A stretch of 64,000 nt of DNA from Siderastrea siderea (GCA_964030785.1 OZ034966.1:904501-968500), one strand, 5' to 3'; positions 42,773 to 53,211 are shown, numbered from the stretch's first letter. Program-made: numbers and translations. Notes: generated from the letters alone by a model not told the origin.

Positions 42773-44377
42773 ATGGCGGGCGGACGTCTACCCTGTAGCT
42801 CTGATGCTGACGCTGCTCACGTTGTTGAAACCGAGTGTTTCTCGCTCAATCCGGAGTCTAGTGAACTAGAATATCTTCATCTCATTAATGGAAAGTTGGT
42901 ATGGAAGAATGACTTGGAATCACTAAAGAAATTCGTGGAAAATGCTTTAGAATTGCAAGGAAAGTGGCTTTCGCCTGCTGGGAGTACAAAGCAATTTAAA
43001 AGTTCAAACGGCGATGTTATCATCAACTGGTACTACAAGAAGCAACATACTCTGAATTTTCAGGGACGAGATGATCCCGCTTTAAAGGATAAGCTGCTAG
43101 AATAAGTTCACGAGAAGCCGGGAGAGACCACCGATACGCAAGATGCCAATTCTCTGAGCTCTACCGAACAATCATCTCAATCATCGACAATATTGCAGGA
43201 GACCGACAGTGGTCAACGTAATCAACAAACGTCGACTGATGGCGAGTGTCCACTAAATGGTACTCAAGCGCAATCAACTTCAGAAATTATTTCTGACATT
43301 GAAGGATTAAAACTCGATTTATTGATCCTTCAGAAACAAGTTGAAGAAAATACAAAGCTTCTGTCGATGGAAAATATTCAAAAACAAGATGAAAAGGTTT
43401 TAGGTGTCGAGCTCCTCGATTACAAAAAGAGGTGCGAGAAGTTATTATCTACTATATCCAACAAAGACAATGCAATCAAGGATTTGGAAGAAAAATGTTT
43501 GTTCTTTGAAAGCCGAGCTTTGTCCCTTGAGCAAGAAAATGATTCTTTAAAGTTAGCATTAGCAATAATTATGCGAGAAAAGGGCGATGTTGACAACAAT
43601 CACCAAAAATCAAGTGATTGTTGGTCCGTAGAAAAGCCGCACCCGAGAAGTGCAAATGCAAAACACAGCCAGAAAACAATGCCCGCTAACGGAATCCAAA
43701 CTCGAAATAGATTTGAGCCTCTTCGAGATGATGAAAAAATCCAAAGAAATGAAAGCAATCGTAAAGGGAATAGCGATGTCCAAGGACATAGACCATCTTC
43801 ATCGTCCTCCGAGATTAGATCGCAAAACACTGGCTCTGTCATTTCGACAAATCAGCATATCCACTTACAGCCCAACCGTCAGAAGAAAGTTGTTATAGCA
43901 GGGGACTCGACTCTTAAATACCTACAAGGTCACAAAATGTCCAAGAATTTACAAGTTAAGATAGCCACCTTCCCGGGATGCACAACGCAAGACATGAAAG
44001 ACCATATCAAGCCACTTCTACGCAGAAACCCAGACGAGATAATTATCCATGTGGGAACTAATAGTTTACGATCCTCCAATACTCCTCATGAATGTGCAGT
44101 AGAATTGATTGACCTAGCTGAATCAGTCAGCTCCGAATCTTCAGCTATGATTACTATATCCAGTCTCATCAACAGATCTGATGATGAAGCTCTGGCTTGC
44201 AAAGTGCCTGACGTAAACAAAATTCTTAAGGAACACTGCTTGCAAAAGAACTGGGGTTTTGTTGACCACTCAAACATTTTAGCAACTAGTCACTTAAACC
44301 GGAGCGGTCTTCATTTAAACAAAGGTGGAACCTCGCGCCTGGCTCGTAATTTTATTAATCATTTACGTGTAGATTAG
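42773..44377 (+). pseudogene. CR1-like ORF1 with coiled coil and SGNH esterase
   Basis: One reading frame from ATG 42773 to a TAG at 44375-44377, interrupted by a TAA at 43103-43105. The middle (about 43290-43570) is a predicted coiled coil (leucine heptads such as LDLLILQKQVEEN), which would trimerise the protein. The C-terminal third is an SGNH/GDSL-type esterase: VVIAGDSTLKYL (nucleophile Ser), HVGTNSLR (block III) and SGLHLNKGG (His block). This ORF1 type is known in CR1 elements. Confidence 0.8.
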
Positions 44378-47313
44378 GATATTGCCGTCTGGGAATCCGA
44401 CTCGGCTGATGTCCACAAGGGTAATGACTGCGGTAAGTCCAACTGTCCCACAATCTTTGGTCGAGGTTTAGTCATTGCGTCCCTCAACATTAACAGTCTG
44501 TTGTCTCATATCGACGAACTTAGAGTTTTTATGTCCTCTTCAAAAGTTGATATTTTACAAATCAACGAGTCTAAATTAGACTCTACAGTACATGATGATG
44601 AAGTTTACATACCTGGCTTTGAAATAGTCAGAAAAGATCGTAAAGTTAACGGAAGGAATGGAGGTGGTGTATGTATATATTTACGCACTAATTTGAATTA
44701 TCGAATACGTAACGACTTAAATAATGATCACCTGGAGTGTCTATTTGTCGAAATCAGTAAGCCACGGAGTACACCATTTCTGGTCGGTACTTGGTATCGA
44801 CCCCCAAATTCTCCACCAAATTTATTTAGCGAATTTGAAAAAGTTATAGCCAAAATTGACGCGGAAAATAAGGAATTATATTTACTTGGTGATATCAACT
44901 GCAACTTGTTGCCTGAAGCAAATACGTATGATTCTTCCCATTTGACAAATATTTTCGATATATTTGGTCTTAGTCAGTTAATCACTGAACCAACACGTGT
45001 TACCCCGGTCTCAAAAACGTTAATCGATTTATGTATAACAAACTCCCTAGAGAACGTTACAAATTCAGGAGTTATTCACCTTGGCATAAGTGATCATTCT
45101 CTTGTCTTCTTGACACGTAAGACTCATTACCATCGTAACGGCCCTCGCGTTATTGAAACGCGACAATTTAAACACTTTAACAGAGGAAAATTCTTAAGTG
45201 ATCTCAATCAATTGCCATGGGCCAATGTTGATTTGTTTTCTGATCCAAATGATATGTGGCGTGAATGGAAAGAAATGTTTCTTGGTTGCGTTGATAAACA
45301 CGCACCACTCAAATTGAAAAGAATTCGTAAAAAGCGATCTCCATGGATTACCAGAGAATTATTGTGTATAATCAGAAAACGAGATTTCCTTAAAAAGAAG
45401 GCAATCTCCTCCAATAACTCGGCTACATGGGATCAATTTAAGCGTGCTAGAAACCAGGCAAATAACGCAATTAAGCTCGCAAAGAAACGCTATGTTTCTG
45501 ACAACCTGAAAGCCAACAAAGGTAACTCGCGCAAAACATGGAAAGTTATTAACGAGCTAACTTCACGTAACAGTGGTAAGTCGGCTAATATTTTGGAGAT
45601 CAAAGCAGATAATAGAATAGTAAGTAGCCCGATGGACATAGCGGAAGCTATTAACGAACATTTCTCAAACGTTGCGCAAGTATTAGCCCAAGATATCCCT
45701 GTTGTCGATGTAAATCCCGAGTCTTACCTGGAACCCACTGATAGTTTGTTTTCTCCGCAAATTCCGAGTGTAAATACTGTTTTTAGCTTTTTGTCGAAAA
45801 TTGATGAAAAGAAAGCCACTGGTCTTGATAGGATTCTGAGTAATTTGTTAAAAATGGCTGCTAGTATCGTCGCACCTTCTCTTACCTCCATTTTCTCAAA
45901 GTCTATTCTCACGGGGATATATCCAAACGACTGGAAAGCGGCCAAAGTAACTCCACTTTTCAAAAAGGGCTTAAAATCGGATCCTAACAATTATAGGCCA
46001 ATATCTGTAATCCCAGTAGTTTCGAAAGTCTTGGAAAAAATTGTTTACAATCAACTTTACCATTATCTAGATGACAATAAATTGTTATTAGGTTGCCAAT
46101 CCGGGTTCCGTTCCCTACATAGTACGCTCACGGCTTTGCTTGAGGCAACAGATGCTTGGTCAGTAAACATCGACAATGGCCTTCTAAATGGCGTTGTCTT
46201 TATTGACCTTACTAAGGGATTCGACACCATTGATCATGAGATTATCTTGCGTAAGATGTCATACTTGGGTGTCGATCAGGCAGCTATAAAGTGGTTCTCA
46301 TCGTACTTAAGTGGCCGAACCCAAAGATGTAGTGTCAACGGCAAACTATGAACTGCTCGTACCCTCAGTTGCGGCGTGCCTCAGGGCAGCATATTGGGTC
46401 CTTTGCTATTTTTAATTTACATTAACGATCTCCCGAACTCCCTGCAGAACGCTGTACCAAGAATGTTTGCCGATGATACCAATATTACGTTATCTGTTAA
46501 GACGTTAACAGAGCTTAAGCTGGCTTTAGCCCCTGAATTAAATAACCTTAGTTGTTGGCTGAAAGCTAACAAGCTCAGTTTAAATGTTGCCAAAACAGAG
46601 TTAATGATTATTGGATCAAGGCAAAGACTATCTGCTCAATGTGACGACGTAGAAATCAGAATTGATGACCAAATTATCGAGAGAGTTGATCATACTAAAT
46701 CTTTGGGTCTTTTCATTGATGCTCATCTCTCTTGGTGTAAACACGTTGAAGAGATTTGCAAGAAAGTCTCTTCGGCTATAGGTGCCCTTAAACGAGTGCG
46801 GCCCTTTATATCGAAAGAAACTGCAATTCAAATTTATAACGCTTTAATTATACCACATTTTGATTACTGCAGCCCTGTCTGAGACTGTTTGAGTGGTTAC
46901 TTGAGTGAAAAGCTCCAAAAATTACAGAATCGTGCAGCCAGAGTTATTACTAAATCACCCTTTGATACAAGCTCAAACCACCTTCTGTCCACCGTCGACT
47001 GGGAGAGGCTATTTCTTCGACGAAAGAAACAGAAAGCCTTGATGATGTTTAAAACTATGAATGGACTTGCCCCAGATTATCTTCAAAGTCTTTTCTCTCA
47101 GCGTACTCTGTTTATAACTTGAGAGACTCTGAGGGAAAGCTGACGCTACCCAAACCAAACACCAACTATTTGAAACGGAGCTTCTCTTACAGCGGGGCTA
47201 TGTTATGGAATAACTTACCCAAATGCCTAAAAAATGCTGTATCTGTTAATAATTTTAAGCAAATTATTAAGAAGATAGCTGATATATCGGATTCCCACAC
47301 GGCAATCATGTAA
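44378..47313 (+). pseudogene. CR1-like ORF2: APE endonuclease and reverse transcriptase
   Basis: The frame opens immediately after the ORF1 stop, in the same register. Endonuclease motifs are IASLNINSL, NESKLD, GGGVCIY, GTWYRPP, LLGDINCN and SDHSLV. RT motifs are VTPLFKKG, NYRPISVIP, VFIDLTKGFD, PQGSILGPLLF and MFADDTN (catalytic DD). TGA codons at 46349-46351 and 46880-46882 and a frameshift near 47120 break it. It would nick target DNA and prime reverse transcription from it. Confidence 0.85.
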
Positions 47314-47605
47314 AGCAGTTGTAATTAGTTTTAGTTATTTACTTAATTAACTGATGATTTTCCGTGTTTAAATAAAGTTTTACTACTACTACTACTACTA
47401 CTAAAAATAAAACAAGTAAACATAACACCAAGAGCCTGCCCACGTACATTGTTTTAGAACAGGACCTTGACATCTTAAAACAAGCATGTTTGTTTAGTGT
47501 GGCATGGTCATTTTAGTGACGACGCGTCATACAGACAACCACTGTAACACATAAAAGTAGAATTTTATATATTTCATCTTATCTGCGTTGTTGTTTCCCC
47601 CTAAG

Positions 47606-47785
47606 CAATTGATTGTGGAGTGCTTCCAATACCAGACAAGGCTGAAAAGGCTTTGGAAACCCACACAAGAGTTGAAGGTGTGGTCAGATTTAAATGCAAA
47701 GAAAAAGGCTACGAGATCAGTGGCTCAGAAATGAGGACTTGTCAAAACAATGGTTTATGGAGTGGAGCCACAACCTCGTGTAAAA
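47606..47785 (+). CDS. Host gene, sushi/CCP module 3
   Basis: This phase 1-1 exon of 60 codons is bounded by TTTCCCCCTAAG and GTAAGA. It encodes IDCGVLPIPDKA ... VRFKCKEKGYEIS ... RTCQNNGLWSGATTSC, a complete sushi module. Confidence 0.9.
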
Positions 47786-48439
47786 GTAAGAACGTAAGCC
47801 TCCTTGGCTTTAAAATCGCTTTTTTACTTATATTTGTAGAATTGTTTAAGCTGCAAATTAAGAAAGGGGAGAAAACTATCACTGAGGCGATTTTGTGTCC
47901 AATTGTTCCGATATCGTTCTATTGGTCAGCCACTCCCAACCCCACCCCCTCCTCAAAACTCCTGGATCCCCCACTGAAATTAGAACAACGTATTCAAGAA
48001 GACCTGATCGTTCACAGTTAGCATTTTGAGATCAGAAGAAACACAGCGAAATTAACTTTAAACTGTAACTATTGAAGCGTGCTGTGTGATCTTGTGAGAA
48101 GTTGAGCAGTTTTATCAGCCTGAAGACAGAATGGAGTTGGACTAGCTCATGTTTCATTTGTATAAATAAATTTTTTAGATATAGAGAGACAATGTGCCGC
48201 CTCAATCCTAAATGCTTATCGGCAGTTGCACTTTGTTTCTTTCATTTGGACTTACCACTTGCAAATTTAAATACTTTTTTTATCTCCGATTTAATTCATT
48301 TGTGGCTTTCTAAATGCTCGAAAATACACCTTTAGCGTACGCCCAAGAGTGAATATAAATGATCAGTTAAGTTCCCCGTTTGAAACGCATAATTTGTTTG
48401 TTTGCTTGTTCGTATCTTGTTGATATCTCTTTTTTTTAG

Positions 48440-48620
48440 TCATACACTGCGGAAACCCAGGAACTCCATTAAACGGTAAACAAGTAAATGTCCAGAACAA
48501 GTACAACTATGGAGGCTCGGTGGAATTCGCTTGTAGTGATAACTACACGTTAGCTGGGAAGCGAAAAATTACCAGCGAAGAAACTAAAGACTGGAGTTCC
48601 CCTATACCTCGATGCTGGGA
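48440..48620 (+). CDS. Host gene, sushi/CCP module 4, cut by Polinton 2
   Basis: The exon follows CTCTTTTTTTTAG and encodes IHCGNPGTPLNG ... VEFACSDNYTLAG ... KDWSSPIPRCW. The last Cys and Trp are followed after a few bases by AGTAGTTATATAG, which I take as the end of Polinton 2. No donor site remains, and the frame hits a stop within the element's terminal palindrome. The insertion therefore lies at the very 3' edge of the exon; further exons, if any, lie beyond the window. Confidence 0.75.
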
Positions 48621-48692
48621 AGTAGTTATATAGTTGGGGGTTCCAGCGCATTTTGAAAATGCGCTGTAACCAAACCCAACTATATATCTACT
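48621..48692. repeat. Terminal palindrome of Polinton 2
   Basis: 72 bp from AGTAG to CTACT fold on themselves: TATAGTTGGG pairs with CCCAACTATA, and the centre GCGCATTTT/AAAATGCGC is perfect apart from one central base. It is the left boundary of the element by analogy with Polinton 1, whose TIR also begins AGTAG and is palindromic. Confidence 0.75.
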
Positions 48693-49091
48693 TTCCATCT
48701 GATGGTATTATTTTATGGAAATCTATATGTTTACATCTGATGGTTTACATCTGATGGTATTATTTTATGGAAATCTATATGTTTTCATTTTACGGTTCCA
48801 TTTTATAATCTCATCTGATGGCAATCATTTTATTGAAATCTATATATTTTTCCATTTGATGAAATCTATATGTTTTTATTTCATGTGGAAACGAACGCAT
48901 TTTCCATAGCGTGGCTCCATCACGGCAATAGAATCCTCGGCATGACAAGTATTTGGTTGGCTTGCGTTAGCAAGACATTCAAAGACGAAGTCGCGGGGAT
49001 GGAGGATTCGTAATTGCAAAAGGCGCCTTGGTGGGAAGAGCTCGAAGAGCGATGGGCGCCTATAATGTGATGAATTCTATATGTTTTTATT
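48693..49091. repeat. Direct repeats and a GC-rich insert near the element end
   Basis: Copies of ATCTGATGGTATTATTTTATGG and GAAATCTATATGTTT are repeated between 48697 and 48880. A GC-rich block of about 180 bp (48889-49068) is flanked by two copies of GAAATCTATATGTTTTTATTT-like sequence (48859 and 49071) and looks like a later insertion into the repeat. There is no gene here. Confidence 0.6.
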
Positions 49092-49369
49092 TCATATGTT
49101 AGAGTCAGATTCAGAGTCAGATTCTGTGTGTTTTTTTTGACTGGTCTCATCATTGTTGAAACCACCAGGAGTTCTTCTGAGAAAAAATGATTTGTCTTCT
49201 TCTTTAATTTTACCGTTAGAAAATCTATATTTTACTTTCTTATATACTATCTCAGGCCTCTTTCTATTGTCGAAATAAGCTTTGTAATCTGTAGTTATTT
49301 TTTTACTTCCATCAAGATAATCAGTGATTGTCGATATTTTAACTTCTCGGTTTATTTTTTCGACTTCAT
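49092..49369 (-). pseudogene. Hypothetical Ser/Asp-tailed protein, start-proximal shift
   Basis: On the minus strand an ATG at 49369 follows AAATTATATAT but is closed after five codons in an A run; one frame over, an open frame of about 85 codons runs to 49092 (ISTITDYLDGSKKITTDYKAY ... ESDSESDSNI). Either one base was gained in the A run or expression needs slippage. It is the outermost gene of Polinton 2. No family recognised. Confidence 0.4.
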
Positions 49370-49430
49370 ATATATAATTTAGATAATATTTAAGAAACTA
49401 CATAAAATAATATCTCATATAATAGTATAG

Positions 49431-50000
49431 ATGAATTGTAATAAAGATATACACGATGAATTGAAAGAATCAGGAGATATTTTATGTCCTTTCTGTGACC
49501 AAAATTTGGATTCTAATGAAAAACCACGTTTAGTAAAAAATGATTTATGTTGTGATAATCAGTATATTATTAACGACGATGGGATGTTAGCATGTCTAAG
49601 CTGTGGTATTGTTCAAGGATATAATTATGTGAAAGAATATGTTGATTTTTATAAGAATAGACATAGATTTATAAGAAAATCTGTTTACCATCGAGAGTAC
49701 CACATCAACAACATATTACTCGATATTGAAGAAAAATATAACATCAAAATATCAAACTGTCAGAAACAAAAAATTGATGCTATATATGTCGAGATAGGTA
49801 AGGTTCTTAATGAAGTTAATGGAACTCGGAAAAGGATGATTAGCGTTAATTTTATTATGAGAAAGATATTCAAGATGATGGGAATACCTTACAAAAATAT
49901 TCCAATTAGTAAATCGAAAAAAACTTTAGCTTTCTGCGATAAATATTGGAAGCACATCATGTTGTTGATAGGGGATGAAATAAAATCTATTATTGGATGA
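49431..50000 (+). CDS. VLTF3-like late transcription factor
   Basis: The 189-residue protein has zinc-binding pairs CPFCDQN (residues about 21-27) and LACLSCGIVQG (about 55-65). A YKNRHRFIRKSVYHREYHIN segment and a C-terminal block (RKRMISVNFIMRKIFKMMG ... ISKSKKTLAFCDKYWKHI) follow. This order matches VLTF3-family factors of poxviruses and other large DNA viruses, which bind late promoters. Polinton 1 has a shorter homologue at 15735. The ATG at 49431 follows CATATAATAGTATAG. Its 3' end overlaps the convergent membrane-protein gene by 11 bases. Confidence 0.72.
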   Translation: MNCNKDIHDELKESGDILCPFCDQNLDSNEKPRLVKNDLCCDNQYIINDDGMLACLSCGIVQGYNYVKEYVDFYKNRHRFIRKSVYHREYHINNILLDIEEKYNIKISNCQKQKIDAIYVEIGKVLNEVNGTRKRMISVNFIMRKIFKMMGIPYKNIPISKSKKTLAFCDKYWKHIMLLIGDEIKSIIG

Positions 50001-50472
50001 ATACCTTATTATATTTCTTTTCAAATTTGTCAGTGATAGGACACATATCAATGATTATATCATCGAGAACTTTAACATAATCAATAAATTCTTTGTCATT
50101 ATACTCCAGTCCTCTCATAAAGCACCGTAAATGAGTTAAAACCTTTTCATACGTAGTGTACGCGAATTTACACATCTCAATCTTTCTTTTGTAATTTTTA
50201 GCCTCTGAATATGTTTTAAGCAAAAGCCCGGCACCAGATACTGTTCCGAGAACAATAGGGTTTAGTGTTACACCACCGACAACTGTCCCTGTTACTACAA
50301 AAAAAACAGATCCAATATTACATGCAAGTTCTGCCTTTTTGAAATATTTGTAAGTCATTTTGAAAAGCCAATATTTTTTATGATAGAATTTATACAATGC
50401 TTTCAACTCATATATTTGATCGTCAGTTAATTTTTCTGACACATGGTTCCAATTAAAAATATTTTTTGTCAT
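49990..50472 (-). CDS. Small membrane protein next to the fibre
   Basis: The 160-residue protein begins MTKNIFNWNHVSEKLTDDQ, with a hydrophobic Gly/Val-rich centre (SVFFVVTGTVVGGVTLNP, then LGTVSGAGLLL) and charged flanks, so one or two membrane helices are likely. The C-terminus ends KFEKKYNKVFIQ. The homologue in Polinton 1 (24457) is frameshifted. The function is unknown; the gene is always beside the fibre. The promoter-like CCGTATAATAT abuts the ATG. Confidence 0.7.
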   Translation of the reverse strand: MTKNIFNWNHVSEKLTDDQIYELKALYKFYHKKYWLFKMTYKYFKKAELACNIGSVFFVVTGTVVGGVTLNPIVLGTVSGAGLLLKTYSEAKNYKRKIEMCKFAYTTYEKVLTHLRCFMRGLEYNDKEFIDYVKVLDDIIIDMCPITDKFEKKYNKVFIQ

Positions 50473-50475
50473 ATA

Positions 50476-50598
50476 TTATACGGTTACATTTTTTTTCTTC
50501 TTGAATGATAATTTAATACTATGGTATAATTTTTTGATGTTTTTAATCAATCTTTCTATGCTTTCGAGAATTTCATTAATTAAAATAGCTGTTCTCAT
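50476..50598 (-). CDS. Predicted 40-residue basic peptide
   Basis: A short frame from ATG 50598 (MRTAILINEILESIERL, ending in a Lys-rich stretch) follows TTATATATATATG and ends four bases before the next gene. The helical amphipathic N-terminus and basic tail are suggestive only. Confidence 0.35.
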   Translation of the reverse strand: MRTAILINEILESIERLIKNIKKLYHSIKLSFKKKKNVTV

Positions 50599-50649
50599 AT
50601 ATATATAAGTTAGATTATTCATCCTGTAAACGATGTCGAAACATCGGTC

Positions 50650-50710
50650 AGCTTTGAAGTGTTTGGTCGATATGGTTGAATTCGAAAATGTCCCGCATTG
50701 TGTTATATAA
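50650..50710 (-). pseudogene. Scrap of a Polinton-1-type membrane-protein gene
   Basis: About 50 bases around an ATG at 50698 are nearly identical to 24450-24500 of Polinton 1, including the first 14 codons (MRDIFEFNHIDQTL), after which the frame stops and similarity ends. Polinton 2 has its own, strongly diverged copy of the gene just beyond. This is the best visible trace of a recombination breakpoint. Confidence 0.85.
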
Positions 50711-50725
50711 TAAATGTAAAAATAT

Positions 50726-52418
50726 TTATGGTACTCTATATTTAATCAACATTAAGAATTTTTCTTTTTTGAAATTTGAAGAATGCAATTGCACCATTAA
50801 AATGCCATTTGGTAGTTCTAAATTAATGTCTATTGTTTGTTTTTGAGTTGATTGTGTTGAATTGAAAGTTTTTGGAGGGCCACTTTTAAATATTTTTAAA
50901 GGAATACGTGGAAATGGGCCTCTGATTTTTTTTATATAATACTGTTATATTTAATATATAGCTTTTTTCTGGAAGGAGTACATTAGAATTACCATTTATT
51001 GAAAAAAATGTTTCACCATTTTTCGTATCTAAACTCCCATTTATGTAATGAACGGAACCACGCAAACGATGTCCGTTTAAAGATAAATCTGTTTCCATCA
51101 CCAATTTTCCATTCTCAATTACAAAAGCGGTGTCATAGACACTTGGGTCAACGTTTGAAATTGTTTCTTTTACACCATAAACAATAAGATGTCCAATTGT
51201 TAAAAGTGATGGAAAAGTAACTGTACCGTGTAGATCGAAATAAATAAATTGTGGAGGTGAGCTACCCCATCGGTGAAAATTGATAACTGTTTTCGTGTAC
51301 TTCTCGAATGTTTTTGTTGCATAATTAGAAATTGAAATCGTAGTGCCTTGCACTGCCACACTCAACTCACTCATTTCCGGCGGAAACCATTCAACGACTA
51401 AAGTATAGTATCCAACAGGAAGTTTAAAAAGGTTAAAACCGAGGCGTGACTGGTACTGGTTGGGTGAGCTTTTTTCAAACAAGAGTTGAAGTTGGTAAGC
51501 TTTTTTATTAATTTGATGTGGAGAATTGGAAAAATCAACAATACCCAAAACCTTGATATTGTTTTCACTCGAAGATTCATCAGTGTCTTCCATTAAGTAT
51601 CTGAAGGCGTCTTTTTTTTGTCCTGAATTAATAATCTGAGATTCATGAATTTTTTGAGTGACAAGGTTTCTCAAATCTGTTATTTCATTTTCCATTAACT
51701 CAACATTAACTGCGGATTTCGAATTTTTTGAATCGGTTTGTAAGTTAATAATTTTATTGTTATTTAAATTCAAGTCTCCCGACATACTTGTTGTGCCATC
51801 AAGTTTGAGATAATTTTTTTGCGAGTTAGTGATTCTCTGAGTGATATATTCTACAGTAGCAACGTCTTTTTGGTTTACTGGAAATTTGACATTGGTGATC
51901 GCATTATCTTTCATATCGATAGTAGTGCCCTTATCTAATTTTTTCGCAAGCTGATTATCGACATACTTTTTATTTACTCCATGGTCTGAATTAACTGGGT
52001 CTTTGATATTTGTTATGAAATGGTTGTTCATGTCTAAAGATTGTAGCATAGACCCGCCTTCTTTTTTACTCAAGAATATATTCCGGGCTGTATTATAAGA
52101 GATGGCTTTATCCGTGTTTCCATGAATTGGGTACGGCTGTGGTTGTAAAATTAGGTCTCCGTTCATAGCTGCTCCTGTCTTTTTCACAAACTGAGTTGTA
52201 TCCACACTTGGAATCTTAGCTATTTCACTATCTAACTGGCTTTTTGTAACCACATCATTATTATTGGTTCCTTGTTTTACATTCACTAATTTTTTATTCT
52301 GCATATCATAATCATTATTAGCATCTAATTTAAATCCAATACCAGGTAAACCTCTTGAACCTATCTTACCTAGTCCTTGAGAATCATCATGATTAAGGAT
52401 TCCGTTAGTATAACTCAT
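50726..52418 (-). pseudogene. Tail-fibre-like fibre protein, one A-run frameshift
   Basis: The frame starts at ATG 52418 (MSYTNGILNHDD) and has only a short collagen-like scrap (GLGKIGSRGLPGIG) where Polinton 1 has a long triplet domain. Tail-fibre-like repeats follow ([33 protein letters not shown]). Residues about 245-460 are nearly the same as in Polinton 1 (shared [39 protein letters not shown]). The main frame stops at 50886 after an eight-A run near 50925-50932; one frame over, coding continues to a stop at 50726 with a segment (LPNGILMVQL) related to the end of the Polinton 1 fibre. Confidence 0.8.
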
Positions 52419-52429
52419 ATAATATTGGG

Positions 52430-53071
52430 TTATATTCTTTCATCGAAATTTCGGGCTACCTTTTTTTTGACCTTATCAACATACAGAAAACTGAATGGGT
52501 CTTTAGTAGCCTTTTGGTAATCCTGTTTGTTAACACCCAATTCTCTACAAATCATCGATTGCTCGTTTATAGAAGGAAAATCAAAAACACAAAAATGTGA
52601 ACTATTCAGTCTTATTGTTTTATCGGTTCCGTAATAGCTTTGACTCAAATATATACAACAACAATTTTTATTTCTTGAATTGGTGAAGTAGTCTCGTATC
52701 CTTTCGTCATTTTTCTTACCTGTATTCAAATAGTCATCAAATATGATTAATTTTTGGTTTTCATCAGACAAATTTGTCAAAGGGATGATTTCATCGTTAC
52801 TTGCTTCTATCACATCATAACCAACCTCTTTTGATATTGGTTCAAGAGATTTCAACAGATGCTTATATTTGCTTTGTTGGAGATTACGAGCGTAAAGATA
52901 TATCTTATCAAAGTATAAGAGCCTGTAGATCATATCAAGCAGAAGGTTAGTCTTACCACCACCAGAGGGAGCACAAATAAGCATCCTAAAACATCGGTTT
53001 GGCATGAAACTCTTTAATTGAACAAAATCGTTGTTTTCATCATCTTGAATGTCGTAATTTTGAATCTTCAT
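52430..53071 (-). CDS. A32/FtsK-like packaging ATPase
   Basis: The 213-residue protein has a Walker A in CAPSGGGKTN and a Walker B in KLIIFDDY. The surrounding blocks (FRMLICAPS, DKIYLYARNL, DEIIPL) match the Polinton 1 ATPase. It would translocate DNA into capsids. It ends 12 bp before the fibre start and is divergent from orfX across 140 bp that hold a GCGACACGCTAT repeat. Confidence 0.9.
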   Translation of the reverse strand: MKIQNYDIQDDENNDFVQLKSFMPNRCFRMLICAPSGGGKTNLLLDMIYRLLYFDKIYLYARNLQQSKYKHLLKSLEPISKEVGYDVIEASNDEIIPLTNLSDENQKLIIFDDYLNTGKKNDERIRDYFTNSRNKNCCCIYLSQSYYGTDKTIRLNSSHFCVFDFPSINEQSMICRELGVNKQDYQKATKDPFSFLYVDKVKKKVARNFDERI

Positions 53072-53097
53072 ATGATACTATGTTATACAATTTTATC

Positions 53098-53145
53098 GCA
53101 TGGCGACACGCTATGCGACACGCTATGCGACACGCTATGCGAGCG
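53098..53145. repeat. GCGACACGCTAT iterons in the divergent intergenic region
   Basis: Three exact tandem copies of a 12-bp unit plus partial flanking copies lie between the ATPase start (minus) and orfX start (plus), in otherwise A/T-rich sequence. The GC-rich repeated core and the location suggest a protein-binding array: regulatory, origin or packaging. Confidence 0.8.
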
Positions 53146-53211
53146 TTTTTATATATGATAACCCTAATTTTTCCGAACAAAATACGAAATTTTATGTAAA
53201 CAAATGATATA

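Larger units (their letters stand above)
42740..47402 (+). mobile_element. CR1-like non-LTR retrotransposon
   Basis: The insertion carries an ORF1 with a coiled coil and an esterase domain, and an ORF2 with APE-type endonuclease and reverse transcriptase. It ends in AATAAAGTTTT followed by an (ACT)n tail at 47380-47402, the 3' microsatellite typical of the group. The 5' end is not sharply defined (about 42690-42740) and no target duplication was found. Several stop codons and one frameshift make it inactive. It lies between sushi exons 2 and 3. Confidence 0.85.

Noticed and set aside
48920..49165. 81-codon minus-strand frame near the Polinton 2 end
   Set aside because: It spans the GC-rich insert and the repeats; no domain, and the composition changes in the middle.
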